Assembly (NCBI RefSeq): GCF_008831285.2
Contig: NC_045139.1
Coordinates: 21,124,412-21,188,411 of the forward strand
Reading direction: 5' to 3'
DNA length: 64,000 nucleotides
Source of the DNA: Nymphaea colorata
Taxonomy: Eukaryota; Streptophyta; Magnoliopsida; Nymphaeales; Nymphaeaceae
Shown here: positions 34,574 to 46,498 of the stretch, piece after piece
Position numbering within the stretch: the first letter of the stretch is position 1
Layout of the letters: every line of letters begins with the position of its first letter
Position numbers and translations under genes: made by a program
The notes under the pieces: generated by a model
Told to the model about the DNA's origin: nothing
The model's database searches: none
What the model saw: only the letters and a program-made list of their open reading frames with translations

Positions 34574-35998
34574 GTTTTGCCCAGCTTTCCCATGTGATGG
34601 TGACGGTTGTCGCAACACAGGCAGCCCCGTTGTTGGGTAAAAGCCCGAAGTAACTTCTCTCGACATGTCACCGGAAGAGCCCATTTTTGCTATTACTTAG
34701 AAATTTTATCACCACAAATTTTTTACTTCGCTACTGATGTGGTTGACAATGTGATTTTTTTTTCTTGTTTGTGTGAAAACAAGTAAAATAGTTTTGCATT
34801 GTAAACCAATGGAGTCATGCATCCCAATCAATATTTCTTTTCTCACATAATGATGAGTAAGACGCAACAACATATTTTTTTTGCTAACTGCTCAAACTGT
34901 CGGTGAAACCTGATATATTATGTGAGAATAGAAATTGAAATCTATACATCATGTGTTGTGTATTTTACATCAGTCACATTTGACATACAAAAATATACAT
35001 GCATACATATGAGTTTGTTCAATTAATCTACATTTACACAAACCACAATTGCTGAATATATCTGAAAACATAAAATAAATTAAAGAGTTTTGCTACATCA
35101 ATTCATTTTGCTAGACAAAGTTAGCTTTGAGAAGTTCTTTTTTCTTAACATCACAACGTGAAATAGTAAGTCCACGGGTTGAATAAGATGCTTCCCATAA
35201 GAGGCACTCAGTTCCTTATCAAGCTCTTGGCAACTTGAAATGATTTCTCCATAGGTAGACCTTTCTAACGTGTGTTTGAGCTATTCGCTTCCATCAAGTT
35301 TATGTAAACGTGGGGTATTTGGAGGCAAAACATATATAAACTGCAGACGTGACACAAAAAAAATGGAGTACGTGTAACTTACTAATGTTTATCATGAAAA
35401 CAGGCAGAAACAGTTATATGAACCCGAAAAGAATACTCGACTGTTGATATTCGAGAAGATTCTACGCTAATTTTGTTTTACATAAGCAGTGGTTGGCATC
35501 ATTCCCTAGGTCCACCTGTACAGCAACAAGTCAATAATCATCTACCGACCATCAAGCAAAAAAGATACGGAAAGAAACTTGAACGCTAACTTGTACCAAC
35601 ATCGGCCAACTCTTGACTGGGCATTCATGTAATTGATCAAACTGAAAAGGAAGCCAATATCATTAAAGTCTCACCATTGCAATGCAGTATTAAAGACCAC
35701 ATTTGTGCAACCAGTGAGGATTGCTAGATGGCTCTACAAGCAACCATCAGCAAATGGTGCTTGACATGGAGCCATTCTTCTTCCTGTTACAATTCCTGTA
35801 TGACCACAAGACTAATTCAACTAGAGGTCTCAGACTTCATACGATTAGTGTTTGCCACCTGCTGCCTCAATATTCTTTCGATCAGTTTAGTTTTTTGTCC
35901 TCCTCCTTTCTGTGCTCTATATTATCAAGAGCTTGATTTTATTTCACCATTTCCAGGCCAACAAAGCACTGGATGCTAGAAAATGGCCAAAATAAGGA
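34574..35998. other. Intergenic DNA without a recognised gene
   Basis: AT-rich. The overlapping frames at 35721-35979 lie antisense to and beside the proline dehydrogenase remnant and are not supported. Confidence 0.4.
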
Positions 35999-36225
35999 TC
36001 ATAAATAAGGGCCCTTATTTTTCTCTGCTCTCCTAAGAGGGTAAAGGATGAGCCGAAGGGCATGTACTTGCTCACTTGGAATCCTACGTTTTTGTCAGTC
36101 CAAATGAGAGGGTGTCTGTCATACCTTTGAGTGGAGCAAAGTGAAGGTTTTCATTTCTTTTGTTTATTCTCAATTCCTCTGCAATGTCTTCAGGAGGATG
36201 ATGGGGAACTACACCACCAAAATCT
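35999..36225 (-). pseudogene. Proline dehydrogenase C-terminal remnant
   Basis: Proline dehydrogenase is the mitochondrial flavoenzyme of proline catabolism. The minus strand reads, over three frames, RINKRNENLHFAPLKG joined directly to MTDTLSFGLTK, then VGFQVSKYMPFG, then YPLRRAEKNKGPYL. These match, in order and spacing, the conserved plant ProDH C-terminus (LYGMSDxLSFGL, GFxVSKYMPFGP, PYLLRRAxENRG). Two frameshifts and a stop after FGLTKT inactivate it. The catalytic barrel upstream was not found, nor the usual ATHN context. A possible splice acceptor (TCTAG) precedes the piece, so a decayed genomic copy fits better than a processed one. Confidence 0.75.
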
Positions 36226-37889
36226 CTAGACATTGCAGAATGAAAAGGATAAAAAGTTTAAAAGAAGGTAGTAGATAGTCTAAACCTGACTCTCAACAAG
36301 TCGTCCAAACTCCCATGTCCTGCATATGAGCAGACCAACATGAACCTATTTGAAGAAATACACGGTTGATTTGAAAAGAAAAGTATTTCAAGCAGATGTA
36401 AAGCATCTGAGAGAAAATTTACCATCTGCCTAGTTTTCAGTCCACATCTTGGATTTATATGGTTTGTAAAAAAAGGAGCAAAAGTTTGCCGATTTTTTAG
36501 CATTAGATGCTGACGGGAAAGACGAAACAAGAATTTATGGAATATCTACTGAAGTCTTAGAAAGAAAATCACAACCTAAAGTGGCATTTGAAGACTAACA
36601 ACCTTGGAACCATCTGGCATATAGAATGTTGACACCTGGCAAAGCTACTAGGGTTTGGTGTTTTGACAACACAGTAAATTTTGTCCTAAGAAAATAAGCA
36701 AAATAAATATATCAGCAAGTGATTGAAAGAACACATAGCACAGTAATCGAGAACGTATTCAAGTTCATCTCTTCTTTGAGCAACCTCTTTCATTTCTGAC
36801 ATGCACGAATGTTAACAAAAGAACATTGTTAAGTAATATATTAAGATGCAAGTAAAGTAATTGAAAAACTTATAAACTGAACATGACCAATCTATAATCG
36901 CATACATAATGTTCAACAGCATTAATAAAAACAAGTGTTGTTCGAACAAGAACATTCAATCATAACATTGAACACTCAATTCATCTGTTCACATAAAAAG
37001 CAGTGTAGACAATAGCGAATTCCTAAGGAAATCAAGCTTGAGGATTTCATGTTAATGCCACAATTAATCTATTAGAGCACCAAACTGTTTGGTGCACCAA
37101 TGAAAGTGGGGGACATTTGACATAAGCTAAAAGTGTGGAATTAAATTTGAAATTTTCCAACACAAACTTTGGAAGAAGGAAGGTTGGACAGAGGTGAGAG
37201 AGAACTTGGTGAGGAGAATCCCCTTGCACCAAGTGGGAGTGGCTCATGAATCCCCATTCGCCGGTGATTTTTCCTTGCTCCTTGATGAAAACCTGCAACA
37301 TCAGCAACCTAGAGGAGAAAAATCACAATAAAGTGCAGAAAACAGAATGGAGGAGACGTGGAGAATGGTAAATCCAGCTGTGAGAATCGCCATCGGCCTA
37401 TTGAAGATCACCAAAACCCCATGAGAATCCATGTTGTGGTTTGTTTGAGGATGAATAGAGGGACTCAAAATCTCAAAAGCTTGGGCACGTTTTGTTGGAT
37501 GCTCTCCCACGTTCTTAACAAAACATTTCAATTCAACAATCTTTGCAAGACCAATCCATAACTTTTGTTAAAACTGCAAACAATTTTAAGTTGTGTTGAA
37601 CATAGCAAGGAAAAGGGCCACCCTACTGAATGGAATTGTTGCAATACGCTTCAGCTCTCCTTAAGTGGATCACGATCTTGTGTCCAAATTTGAAGTTTGG
37701 ACCCACGTTATGGTTTCTGAGCTCTAGATTTGGATCAGGATCTCTATCTTTTGTTCCAAAACCGTAAAAACTCAACATCTCCTCCATTTTAATTAAGTCA
37801 AATTTACATCAATTTCGAAGCATAAATTCATAATACAAACAACTTTAATTTGTAAATACATGGATGATTAATGCACAAAACATAAACCC
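36226..37889. other. Intergenic DNA; possible further decayed exons
   Basis: No intact gene. Minus-strand bits such as STFYMPDGSKVVSLQMPL (about 36640-36585) look protein-like but could not be tied to a family or to the ProDH remnant. Confidence 0.3.
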
Positions 37890-38096
37890 TGAGGGGTGGT
37901 AGTGTACTGGGCGGCAAAGTGGTCCACCTCCTATAGGGACTCGTCTTTGAATCCAGGAATGGTCACTGTATCTCTGGACTGTAAAGGTTCCAAAGCATCC
38001 TTTGTGAACCCAGGGAAGTGGGCATGGGGGGACAATGGCCTCTCATAAGGGGTGGTGGAAATGAACCACTCACCCTTAAAAAAAGAAAAGAAAAAA
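37890..38096 (+). mobile_element. SINE-like element
   Basis: About 205 bp beginning GGGGTGGTAGTGTACTGGGC. It carries box A-like (GGTAGTGTACTGGG) and box B-like (GTCTTTGAATCC) pol III promoter motifs at tRNA-like spacing and ends in an A-rich tail (TTAAAAAAAGAAAAGAAAAA). Direct repeats around it could not be fixed. Confidence 0.45.
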
Positions 38097-38598
38097 TCTA
38101 ACTAACTAACAATATGGATTTGATGCAGCCTCAGTGGTCCTCTTAGTCCTAAAATCGTGCTTGCTAGCATCTAGGAGAATACGAGATACTCGCTCTGAGT
38201 TAGAGTTCATCCTCTCAGTCTTTGTACATTTTGCAACTTGACTTTTCAGAAATAAAATGTCGTGGCAGTTCCCATTAGGGCTGCAGTGTAAGTACACATA
38301 AGATATTGTGTTGCTCCAACGCTTCCATCAGCTTGCCATACATCGATCAGGTTGCAAAATTTTTGAAATTATCATATTCATCTTCTTTCTTAATAATTGG
38401 CTTGGGAAGCAGCAGTTATCTATTCACCTAGTTGTTCTCAGGAATTGATAGGGGGTGAACAGCAATTTCAATATTCTAGTAACGGGGTTTTTAAAAGATT
38501 TAGTTAACCATGCTCTAGGAAGGTGTCTTTTCCCACAAGTACAAGCATCGGCCATCACCAGTGGTAACATGGAAAAAAGCAAATCATGCAACGTAGTT

Positions 38599-40011
38599 AA
38601 GACCAATGCACTTTCCAAGAGGATCCATCGGGTGATCTAGAGTCCAAGACCGAAGTTGAGAGTGATGGGCTATGTCATACACTCACAAATCCAAATGGGC
38701 CGAATTCGATGAGAGTTATGGGGAAGATTGCTAATCATAGGGTTATGGTTCTCCTAGATATGAGGGCAAAACATGACTTCATGAGCTCCAAAACAGCCTA
38801 AGTGGTTAGAGACAAGCTAAGTGCGCAAGTTTCATTCAATGTGATGGTTGGAGATGGTTCTCGTCTAACTTGTAGTGAGGTTTGCAAGGATGTTGAGTTG
38901 GTGATGCATAAGGTTCCTTTCAAAGTCGACTTGTTTGTTTTGCCCATCGGAGGAGTTGATGTAGTTCTTGGGGTACAACAGATGAAAATGTTAGGGAAGA
39001 TAACTTGGGACTTTGACAACATGTCTACATCATTTCCTAAGGAGGGTGGCGATGGCCACATCACCCTAACGGCAGTAAAAAATAATGTGGAACCTAAAGC
39101 TGCCTTGAAGGCACACACGGCCCAACAACCAGCATATTGTTTAGTTTCCATGGCAGTCAATGTCTTGCCCACAGAAAAGGAAGAAGAAGAGGTACCAAAA
39201 GAGGTGCAACAAGTGTTGTCTGAGTTCACGGATATCTTTGATGAACCTAAGGGACTACCGCCAAAAAGGGCCTACAATCATGAAGTCATCTTAACTTATG
39301 GGGCAGAACCCATGAATGTTAGGCCATATAGATATGGATACACTCAAAAATCTGAAATCGAGAGGCTGATCAAGGAGATGTTAGAGAGTAGGATCATACG
39401 CCTTAGTAGCAGCCCTTTCTCATCTCTTGTCCTTCTAGTGAAGAAGAAGGATAATACATGGAGGAAGCCAAATACCAAGGTGCAGCCCTAGCTGCTGGCA
39501 ATCAACCTTGGTGATTTGCTCGAAGAGATGCCAGGCCTGGCCCTGGCAGGTGGGCGAAACCCCTCACAGAACTAGGGAAGGGTGATTTGTTTTCCAACAC
39601 GCCTACTTGGCATGAAACCGGCAGGGATTCCTCCAAACCACATTTGGCTGAGGACACAATCCTGAGTTACCTTGGCCTACCTAAGGGGTGCAGGGTGTGG
39701 TTTGCATCGCCCAAAGATTGTATGATAGGATGGTTTGTACATGGTTTGGATGAATGTTTGAGTGAGGAGTGAATTTATGTATTGCTTGCATTTGTATTAA
39801 GCCTCACACACTCCTAGTTTCTGTAGTAGGCAGAAAACGGGCTGGGTTAACCTCACTTGTAACCATCCCAGGGTTTGATTTTGCACCGGGATGACTATTT
39901 GACTGGGATTTAAAGGTTTAATTAGTATTTATTATCTTTGATCATCGCCTATCTCCATAGATGTTGGGAGTAGGATCGGCCGTCAGAGACACTTTCAGCC
40001 GCAGCAGGGTC
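38599..40011 (+). mobile_element. Gypsy-2: deletion derivative, PR-RT piece fused to LTR end
   Basis: Plus-strand copy of the same Ty3-gypsy family as the big element next door. It runs from the gag/protease border through the protease into the RT N-terminus. At about 39459-39464 it switches, at a shared TGGAGG, into the last 0.5 kb of the LTR, ending at about 40011. The RT core, RNase H, integrase and most of the LTR are missing. It abuts the truncated left LTR of Gypsy-1 in inverted orientation. Confidence 0.85.
38607..39463 (+). pseudogene. Gypsy-2 protease and RT N-terminus
   Basis: Parallels 46498-45650 of Gypsy-1. The protease active site reads LLDMRAKHDFMSS, where Gypsy-1 has [12 protein letters not shown], so the catalytic Asp-Thr-Gly is lost. 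A stop follows SSKTA. From 38802 a long open frame covers the rest of the protease ([15 protein letters not shown]) and the RT start (FTDIFDEPKGLPP, SSPFSSLVLLVKKKD), and ends in LTR sequence. Confidence 0.85.
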
Positions 40012-43000
40012 GATGATCAAAGATAATAAACATTAATTACACTTTTAAATCCTGGCCGGACAGTCACCCTAGCGCAAAATCAAACCCTGGGACGGTTTAC
40101 AAGTGAGGTTAACCCAACCTGTTTTCAGCCTACTACAAAAACTAGGAGTGTGTGAGGCTTGATACAAACGCAAGCAAATGCATAAATTCACTCCTTACTT
40201 AGACATTCATCCAAGCCATGCACAAACCATCATGTCATACAATCTTTAGGCGATGCAAACCACACCCTACACCCCTTAGGTAGGCCAAGGTAACCCGGGA
40301 TTGTGTCCTTAGCCGAATGTGCTTTGGAGGAATCCCCACCGGATACACGCCAAGTAGGCTGGCTGGAAAACAAATGCACCCTTCCTTGGTTCTATAGGGA
40401 GTTCCGATCTCATCTACGGCCATAACCGACGTCTCCTCGAGCAAATCACCAAGGTTGATTGCCGACAGCAAGGGCTGCACCTTGGTATTCAGCTTCCTCC
40501 AAGAATGGGCAGCTACAATGTCCGGCCACACCTTGCTAGAATCAAGCGACAAGGAGTCATTGTTCTATCAATTAATACAACAGAAATTAGAGAAGGGATA
40601 TGCAATCACCGGATGACCAATATACCCCAAGTTGAAAGAACGTATGGGGGATGCAGTCGCTAGATGTCATCGGCGGGCGCCTTCCATCTCATGGCTGCAA
40701 CTAACTCATGGCTGTGGGTAGTAGCTCCTGCTCCTTGGCTGTTTTGCAATGATAAGAATAGGAAGACAGCAGATCACTGTCGGAATTAGATATTAATAGT
40801 GAAATCCAATGGGTAGAGTCGTCACCGTGTGACCGTATAAACCCCGGTCAATATATTGATTAGGGAAGGCAGTCGCCAGAGAACGCCAGCGGTCGCTATG
40901 TCTCTACTCACAATCTCAGGTTGCTGCACTCGTATGGTCATCGGCTACACTGGTCCATTAGTCACCAAGTCAACCTGCCGAAGTAAGCTCGCCCAAAAAC
41001 AGAAAAAGGGCAGTTACGATTGGGAATGAAATCAATTTGAATTACTGCCCAAGTTAGAACATGTCACTGGAGAGTAAGGGGATCCCAAGGAAGATTTGAA
41101 TTGGAGGAGGCAATTGTTGGAAGCGCCAACGAACGTGTATCTTATAGTGCTGGTGTGGGTCCCGCTCCAGCCACGTCGAGGTCCCTTCCTTGGTATGCAA
41201 AATCCTCCTTCCGTTTAGGTTAAGGATCACCTTCTGAGTAGGGCACCTAGGATCGATAAGATCCCCTTCCAACATTGGTGTGCTTATCACCTGCCGGATT
41301 TGTTACGAATCACCTTTCGATTTGGACACAAGAGCACCTTCCAATTAGGGCGGACTGCTCCTGGCGTGATCCTCACTTGCTCAATTGGATGCGCCTTCCT
41401 TGTTGACAGCCCACAATGCACGACCAGATCATAATCCAAATTAGTAAAGAATTAAAATGCAAGGACTATTATGGAAGCGTCACCGGATTTCAGAAAGAAC
41501 CTAAATCTGGAAGGAATTTGGGGAAACAGTCGATGATCGGCGATAGAGTTTCTGGTTATTCGCCTGGGGGTGCCCGAGATCCGGTCACCAGCTGTTGTTT
41601 CTCCAAACGATGCTGATTCGCTTCACACTTTGATTGAAGATGCCTCAGATCAGGGCATTCCTTTTGGTATAGGTCGCACGCTCCAATCATTGTCTGGATG
41701 CCAGATTCTAGCCCTTGTTCAGCTAGCACCCTCACAAGTTCGAGCCACCAATCGCCTCCGGGTGAGTGTCGATCGTTGGCACTTTTCCTTTCTTGTTCTC
41801 CTCCATTCTTCTTCGACCAATCTAAGTAAATCGATTAATAAGTCACAGACGGGGAATGCTGCATCAAACCGAGACCAATCAGACTGATAACCCGGTGTTG
41901 GGCCTTCGCCGAATCGACGAATGAATGCATAGGGATATCACCCTAACTGCTCGATCGGTCCAAAATTTGATCTTGACTGAAATCGCCCGATCTACTCACA
42001 CGTTAGACTGGTTTTCATCGGAATCATGTGGGTCTTTGTAGCGTTACATCAACTTGATCGGTTGTAACCAAAATTCCTACAGAAACTATAGGGAGAAACA
42101 AATACTTAGCTGCGATTTGGAGCCTTGCTGGTAGTCGGATGTGTACATTTGGAAGCTGCCGCCAGAGCCATAGGAGCCATTGTCCTCCTCCAAGTTCTAA
42201 GTAGATCAACAGCCTCTAAACTCCTCCGTGTTCGAGGAGAATGCACCGCCATCTACCTTCGAATCACTCGGTTGGGAAAATGCATTGTCGAATCCTCCGG
42301 TAGCGGCAACTGGCCGCCGCTCCTCTAGAAAATTCGGCAATGGAATTGATGCCGGTGAGCTTTTGGGTTGTAGTGCCTCGAGGGTCACACCACTAGGGAA
42401 AACTCTCCATACAGGAAGAAACTTCAAACTTTGATTAATGATAAGATAATTAGGGTTACATGCGCGGTTTAGCTTTTATATGATCAAGCTGAACTATTTC
42501 AAACAAAATTGTCTCGAGTTGAGATGGTACATAAAGAAAACTAAAACAAAACATAAGCAAAGAACAATAACTAAACTGGGTCCTCGCCCACACTTGCTCA
42601 GGTTGCACCTGAGCTGGTCCTGGTCCAAGTCCACCTTTATTGTGTTGGAAAGAAACTGGGCTCGCGCTCGCGCCCGCACTCGCTTAGGTTCACCCTAGGC
42701 CACTGTTGAAGATCCATCTTAACCTTGACCCGAACCTGTCTCGTCCCCTGAACCAATTAGGGGCTGCTCACCTAGGTCTTCTGTCGAGTATGCACCTGGT
42801 CGCACACTGAGTCCAGACCCATCCTCAACCTGGTACTTGTCCTTACCCGCACCTAGCTTCAATGCACCTTCATCATCTGGCTCACTTCGGGTGTTAATCT
42901 CACTAGAATTTCTCTCGTCTTGGCTATCAGCATTGTTGTTGTCTTCTTCCTCACCCATGCTCAACAGTCCTTGGTCGATTTTCCTCAACAACTCTCAGCG

Positions 43001-43202
43001 GCGGTCGGTCGAATTCTCTCAACACTCGTCGACCCTCGTTGGTTGCATCTCGGCATTGTTAGCGACATCCGTCGGCATCGCTCGATGCTTGGTGGGAAGG
43101 ATAACCTCACTAAGCGCTAATGCCTCTCTCTCGGCTGACTCAACATCGTCTTCGGCTAGGTTCTCGGGCACGCTCGGCAGTGTGCCAGGCTAGCCTGTAT
43201 CA
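40012..43202 (-). repeat. Gypsy-1 3' LTR (left)
   Basis: About 3.2 kb, starting TGATACAGGCTAGCC at 43202 on the minus strand. Near-continuous similarity to 48180-51180. It contains a 90-codon minus frame (42991-42719, acidic: EEEDNNNADSQDERNSSE) and other short frames without known family. These are likely leader sequence and not genes. Confidence 0.85.
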
Positions 43203-43219
43203 AACCCACCCTCCTTAGA

Positions 43220-46200
43220 TCGAGCTTGTCCCCAAGCTCGTGAACCTAGGAAGCGAAGGCGAATTTGTCCCAATTCTTCCCAGGATGTGCCCCCATCTGG
43301 GCCCTCCTATTCCACATGCACCTCATGTCTCTGACACCTATTACATGGTACATATCTACGCCGACAATATGATATGGTGTCGGTTGTTAATTGGAGATGT
43401 GTTCAATTTGACCTGAAAGCTGACCATGATGAGGTTTCATCCATGTAACATGGAAAACAGAATGTACTTGGTTGCTTGCGATAGGGCAAGTTTGTAAGCC
43501 ACCTTTCCTACTCGTTGTAACACATGATACGATCCATAATAGCGAGGTAGGAGCTTCCAATAAAGTTACCCCAAGAGTGAATTCTGTCTGAGAAGAAGTC
43601 CCTTCAACCACACATAATCACCTACACTGAACTCACGACCCTTTCTACACTTGTCATAAACCTGTTTTATTCTATTCTGGGCCTTCGTGATGTGCACTCT
43701 TAAGGAATCAAGAATCTCCTCTCTGGTACATAAGTCACTATCAATATCATCATCAATTGTAGTTCCTGTCTCGTATCTTGGAATAGTGGGTGGTGTAAAG
43801 CCATATAGAGCTTTGTATAGAGTAACCCCTGTACTTGAAGGTAGGCTCGTATTGTAGGACCACTCAACCCAAGAAAGATGACGTATCGACGTATTGGGGT
43901 GGTCCCCTACATAGAAACTTAAGTATGTCTCTAGGGTCCGATTCACATTCTCACTCTATCCATCCGTTTGAGGATGATAGGTTGTACTAAAATGGAGAGT
44001 ATTTCCAACCATCCTCATATACTCTTGCCAAAATGCCCCTAGGAAGATAGAATCTCTATCACTCACGATGGTATTTGGCATACGATGAAGTTTGCCAATG
44101 TAATCCTTATACACTATCACTACGACTGGACCTTGGTAAGGCCTGGGTAACGGTGCAAAGTGACTGTATTTGGTGAGACAGTCCACTACTACCATAACTA
44201 CTTCCTTGCCTTCTGACCATGACATGGCTTCTATAAAGTCCATTTGAAACATCCCGCCATGGTCTAGTCAGTATGGGTAGTGGGTTCATGTGTCCTAGAG
44301 GGTTAGTTTCCTTATATTTCTCATGCTGGCAAACCTGACATCATCTAACATACTCTCTGAAGTCCGACTTCATCCCTTGCCACCAAAATTGGGACTTGAT
44401 CTGGCTCGTGGTCTTGGCTGCTCCCTCATGGCCTGCAGTAGCTGAAGTGTGGAAGTGAGTAATCAATTCGTGCTTTAAATGGGAACCCTTGGGTAGCACT
44501 GCTTGATTTTTGTGATATAACACATCACCTCTTAGGTTATAGTTGGGAATGGACCTCGAGTTCTGCCTTAGGGAGGCTTTCATCAGTCGTAGGCTATCAC
44601 CCTCTTCCTGCTCAGCTACTATCTGTGACCAAATACCTGACTCTACTATCGACAGGGTCATCACATGTTCGCTCAATCTGGAGAGTGAATATGCTGCAGT
44701 ATTCTCGGGTCCACGTTTATACTCGATGATAAAATAATACCCAAGTAACTTTTCCAACCACCTCTATTGCGTAGGAGTAGATACTCTTTGTCTAATCAGA
44801 TATGGTCTCCATTTCTCTAAGGCTAGGACGATAGCAAGGAGTTCTTTCTCATATGGGGATAACGGCTTGGCTCAGTTTGTCAGTACCTTCGACATAAATG
44901 CAATAGGGTGTCCGCCTGACTGAGCACGACACCCACTCCGGTGTCGCTAGCATCGGTTTCCGCTACAAACTCCTTAGTAAAATCCGGTAAGACTAGTACT
45001 GGTGTTGACAACATAAAGGATTTCAACTTTTCAAAAGCCAACCGTGATTTGTTTGTCCATGTAAATTCCCCCTTCATCAACATCTGAGTCAAGGGAGAGG
45101 CTATCATCCCATATCCCTAGGTGAATCGCCTATAGTACCCGGTTAGACTAGGAAATCCCCTTAACCCTCGTGGGTCCTTAGGTAGGGGCCATCACACCAT
45201 TGCTTGGAGTTTTTCGGAGTCAACCCGTACCCTATCTCTTGAAACTATATGTCCAAGATAACCAATAGATGACTATCCAAAGCTGCACTTAGACATTTCA
45301 GCATAAAGGGTATGCTCATGCAAGATCTGTAGTACTCTTCTCAGGTGCTCAACATGCTATTCCACACTAGCTATATACCAATATGTCATTGAAGAAGACT
45401 AAGATGAAGTCTCTCAAATGTTGTCGGAATATATCATTCATGCACCATTGGAATGTAGTTGGTGCATTCATCAAACAAAAAGGCATTACTAGAAACTCGT
45501 AATGTCCATGGTATCCTGCCCTTAAGTCCAACTTTCAGAATACGGACGCACCCATGAGTTCATCCAATACTCATCTATCATGGGTATGAGATGATGATCT
45601 TTAACTGCGGCCTCATTTAGTGCTTTATAATCCACACAGAACCTCCACATGTTATCCTTCTTCTTCACTAGAAGGACAGAAGATGAGAAAGGGCTGCTAC
45701 TAGGGCGTATGATCCCACTCTCTAACATCTCCTTGATCAGCCTCTCAATTTCAGATTTTTGAGCGTATCCATATCTGTATGGCCTAACATTCACGGGTTC
45801 TGCCCCATGAGTTAAGATGACTTGATGATTGTAGGCCATTTTTTGCGGTAGTCCCTTAGGTTCATCAAAGATATCCGTGAACTCAGACAACACCTGTTGC
45901 ACCTCTTTTGGTACCTCTTTCTCTTCATCTTCTATGGGCAAGACATTGGCTGCCATGGAAACTAACCAATATGCAGTTATTGGGCCGTGAGTGCCTTCAA
46001 GGCAGATTTAGGTTCTACATTATTTTTTACTGCCGTTAGGGTGACATGGCCATTGCCACCTTCCTTAAGAAATGACATAGACATGTTGTCAAAGTCCCAA
46101 GTTATTTTACCTACCGTTTTTGTCCATTGTACACCAAGAACTACATCGACTCCCCCGATGGGCAAAACAAACAAGTCGACTTTGAAAAGAACCTTATGCA

Positions 46201-46498
46201 TCACCAACTCAACATCCTTGCAAACCTCACTACAAGTTAGACGTGAACCATCTCCAACCATCACATTGAATGAAGCTTGTGCAGTTAGCTTGTCTCTAAC
46301 CACTTGGGCTGTTTTGGAGCTCATGAAGTTATGTGTTGCCCCCGTATCCAGGAAAACCATAACCCTGTGATTAGCAATCTTCCCCATAACTCTCATCAAA
46401 TTCGAACCATTTGGATTTGTGAGTGCATGACATAGTCCATCACTCTCAACTTCAGTCTTGGACTCTAGATCCCCGATGGATCCTCTTGGGAAGTGCAT
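43220..46498 (-). pseudogene. Gypsy-1 pol (PR-RT-RH-IN), broken
   Basis: The protease frame 46498-45977 has an intact [12 protein letters not shown] site. RT starts at 45956 (FTDIFDEPKGLPQ, RFCVDYKALNE). RNase H traces at 45107-44880 include VAETDASDTGVGVVLSQA. The H2C2 region lies near 44500-44330 (HFHTSATAGHEGAAKTTSQI, CQVC). The integrase core is at 44252-43956 (MDFIEAMSWSEGK, VSDRDSIFLGAFWQ, TTYHPQTDG) and continues at 43946-43566 (WVEWSYNTSLPSSTGVTLYK, FSVGDYVWLKG). A chromodomain-like piece (EGPDGGTSWEELGQIRLRF) ends the region. Multiple stops and frameshifts; RT around 45120-45520 is badly decayed. Confidence 0.88.

Noticed and set aside
38802-39229. Antisense frame of 143 codons opposite Gypsy-2
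   Set aside because: Shadow of the protease/RT frame; the same shadow appears opposite Gypsy-1 at 45987-46370.
42024-42434. Possible host exon within the Gypsy-1 LTR
   Set aside because: The same sequence is present in the other LTR at 50407-50771, so it is part of the LTR; no family was recognised.
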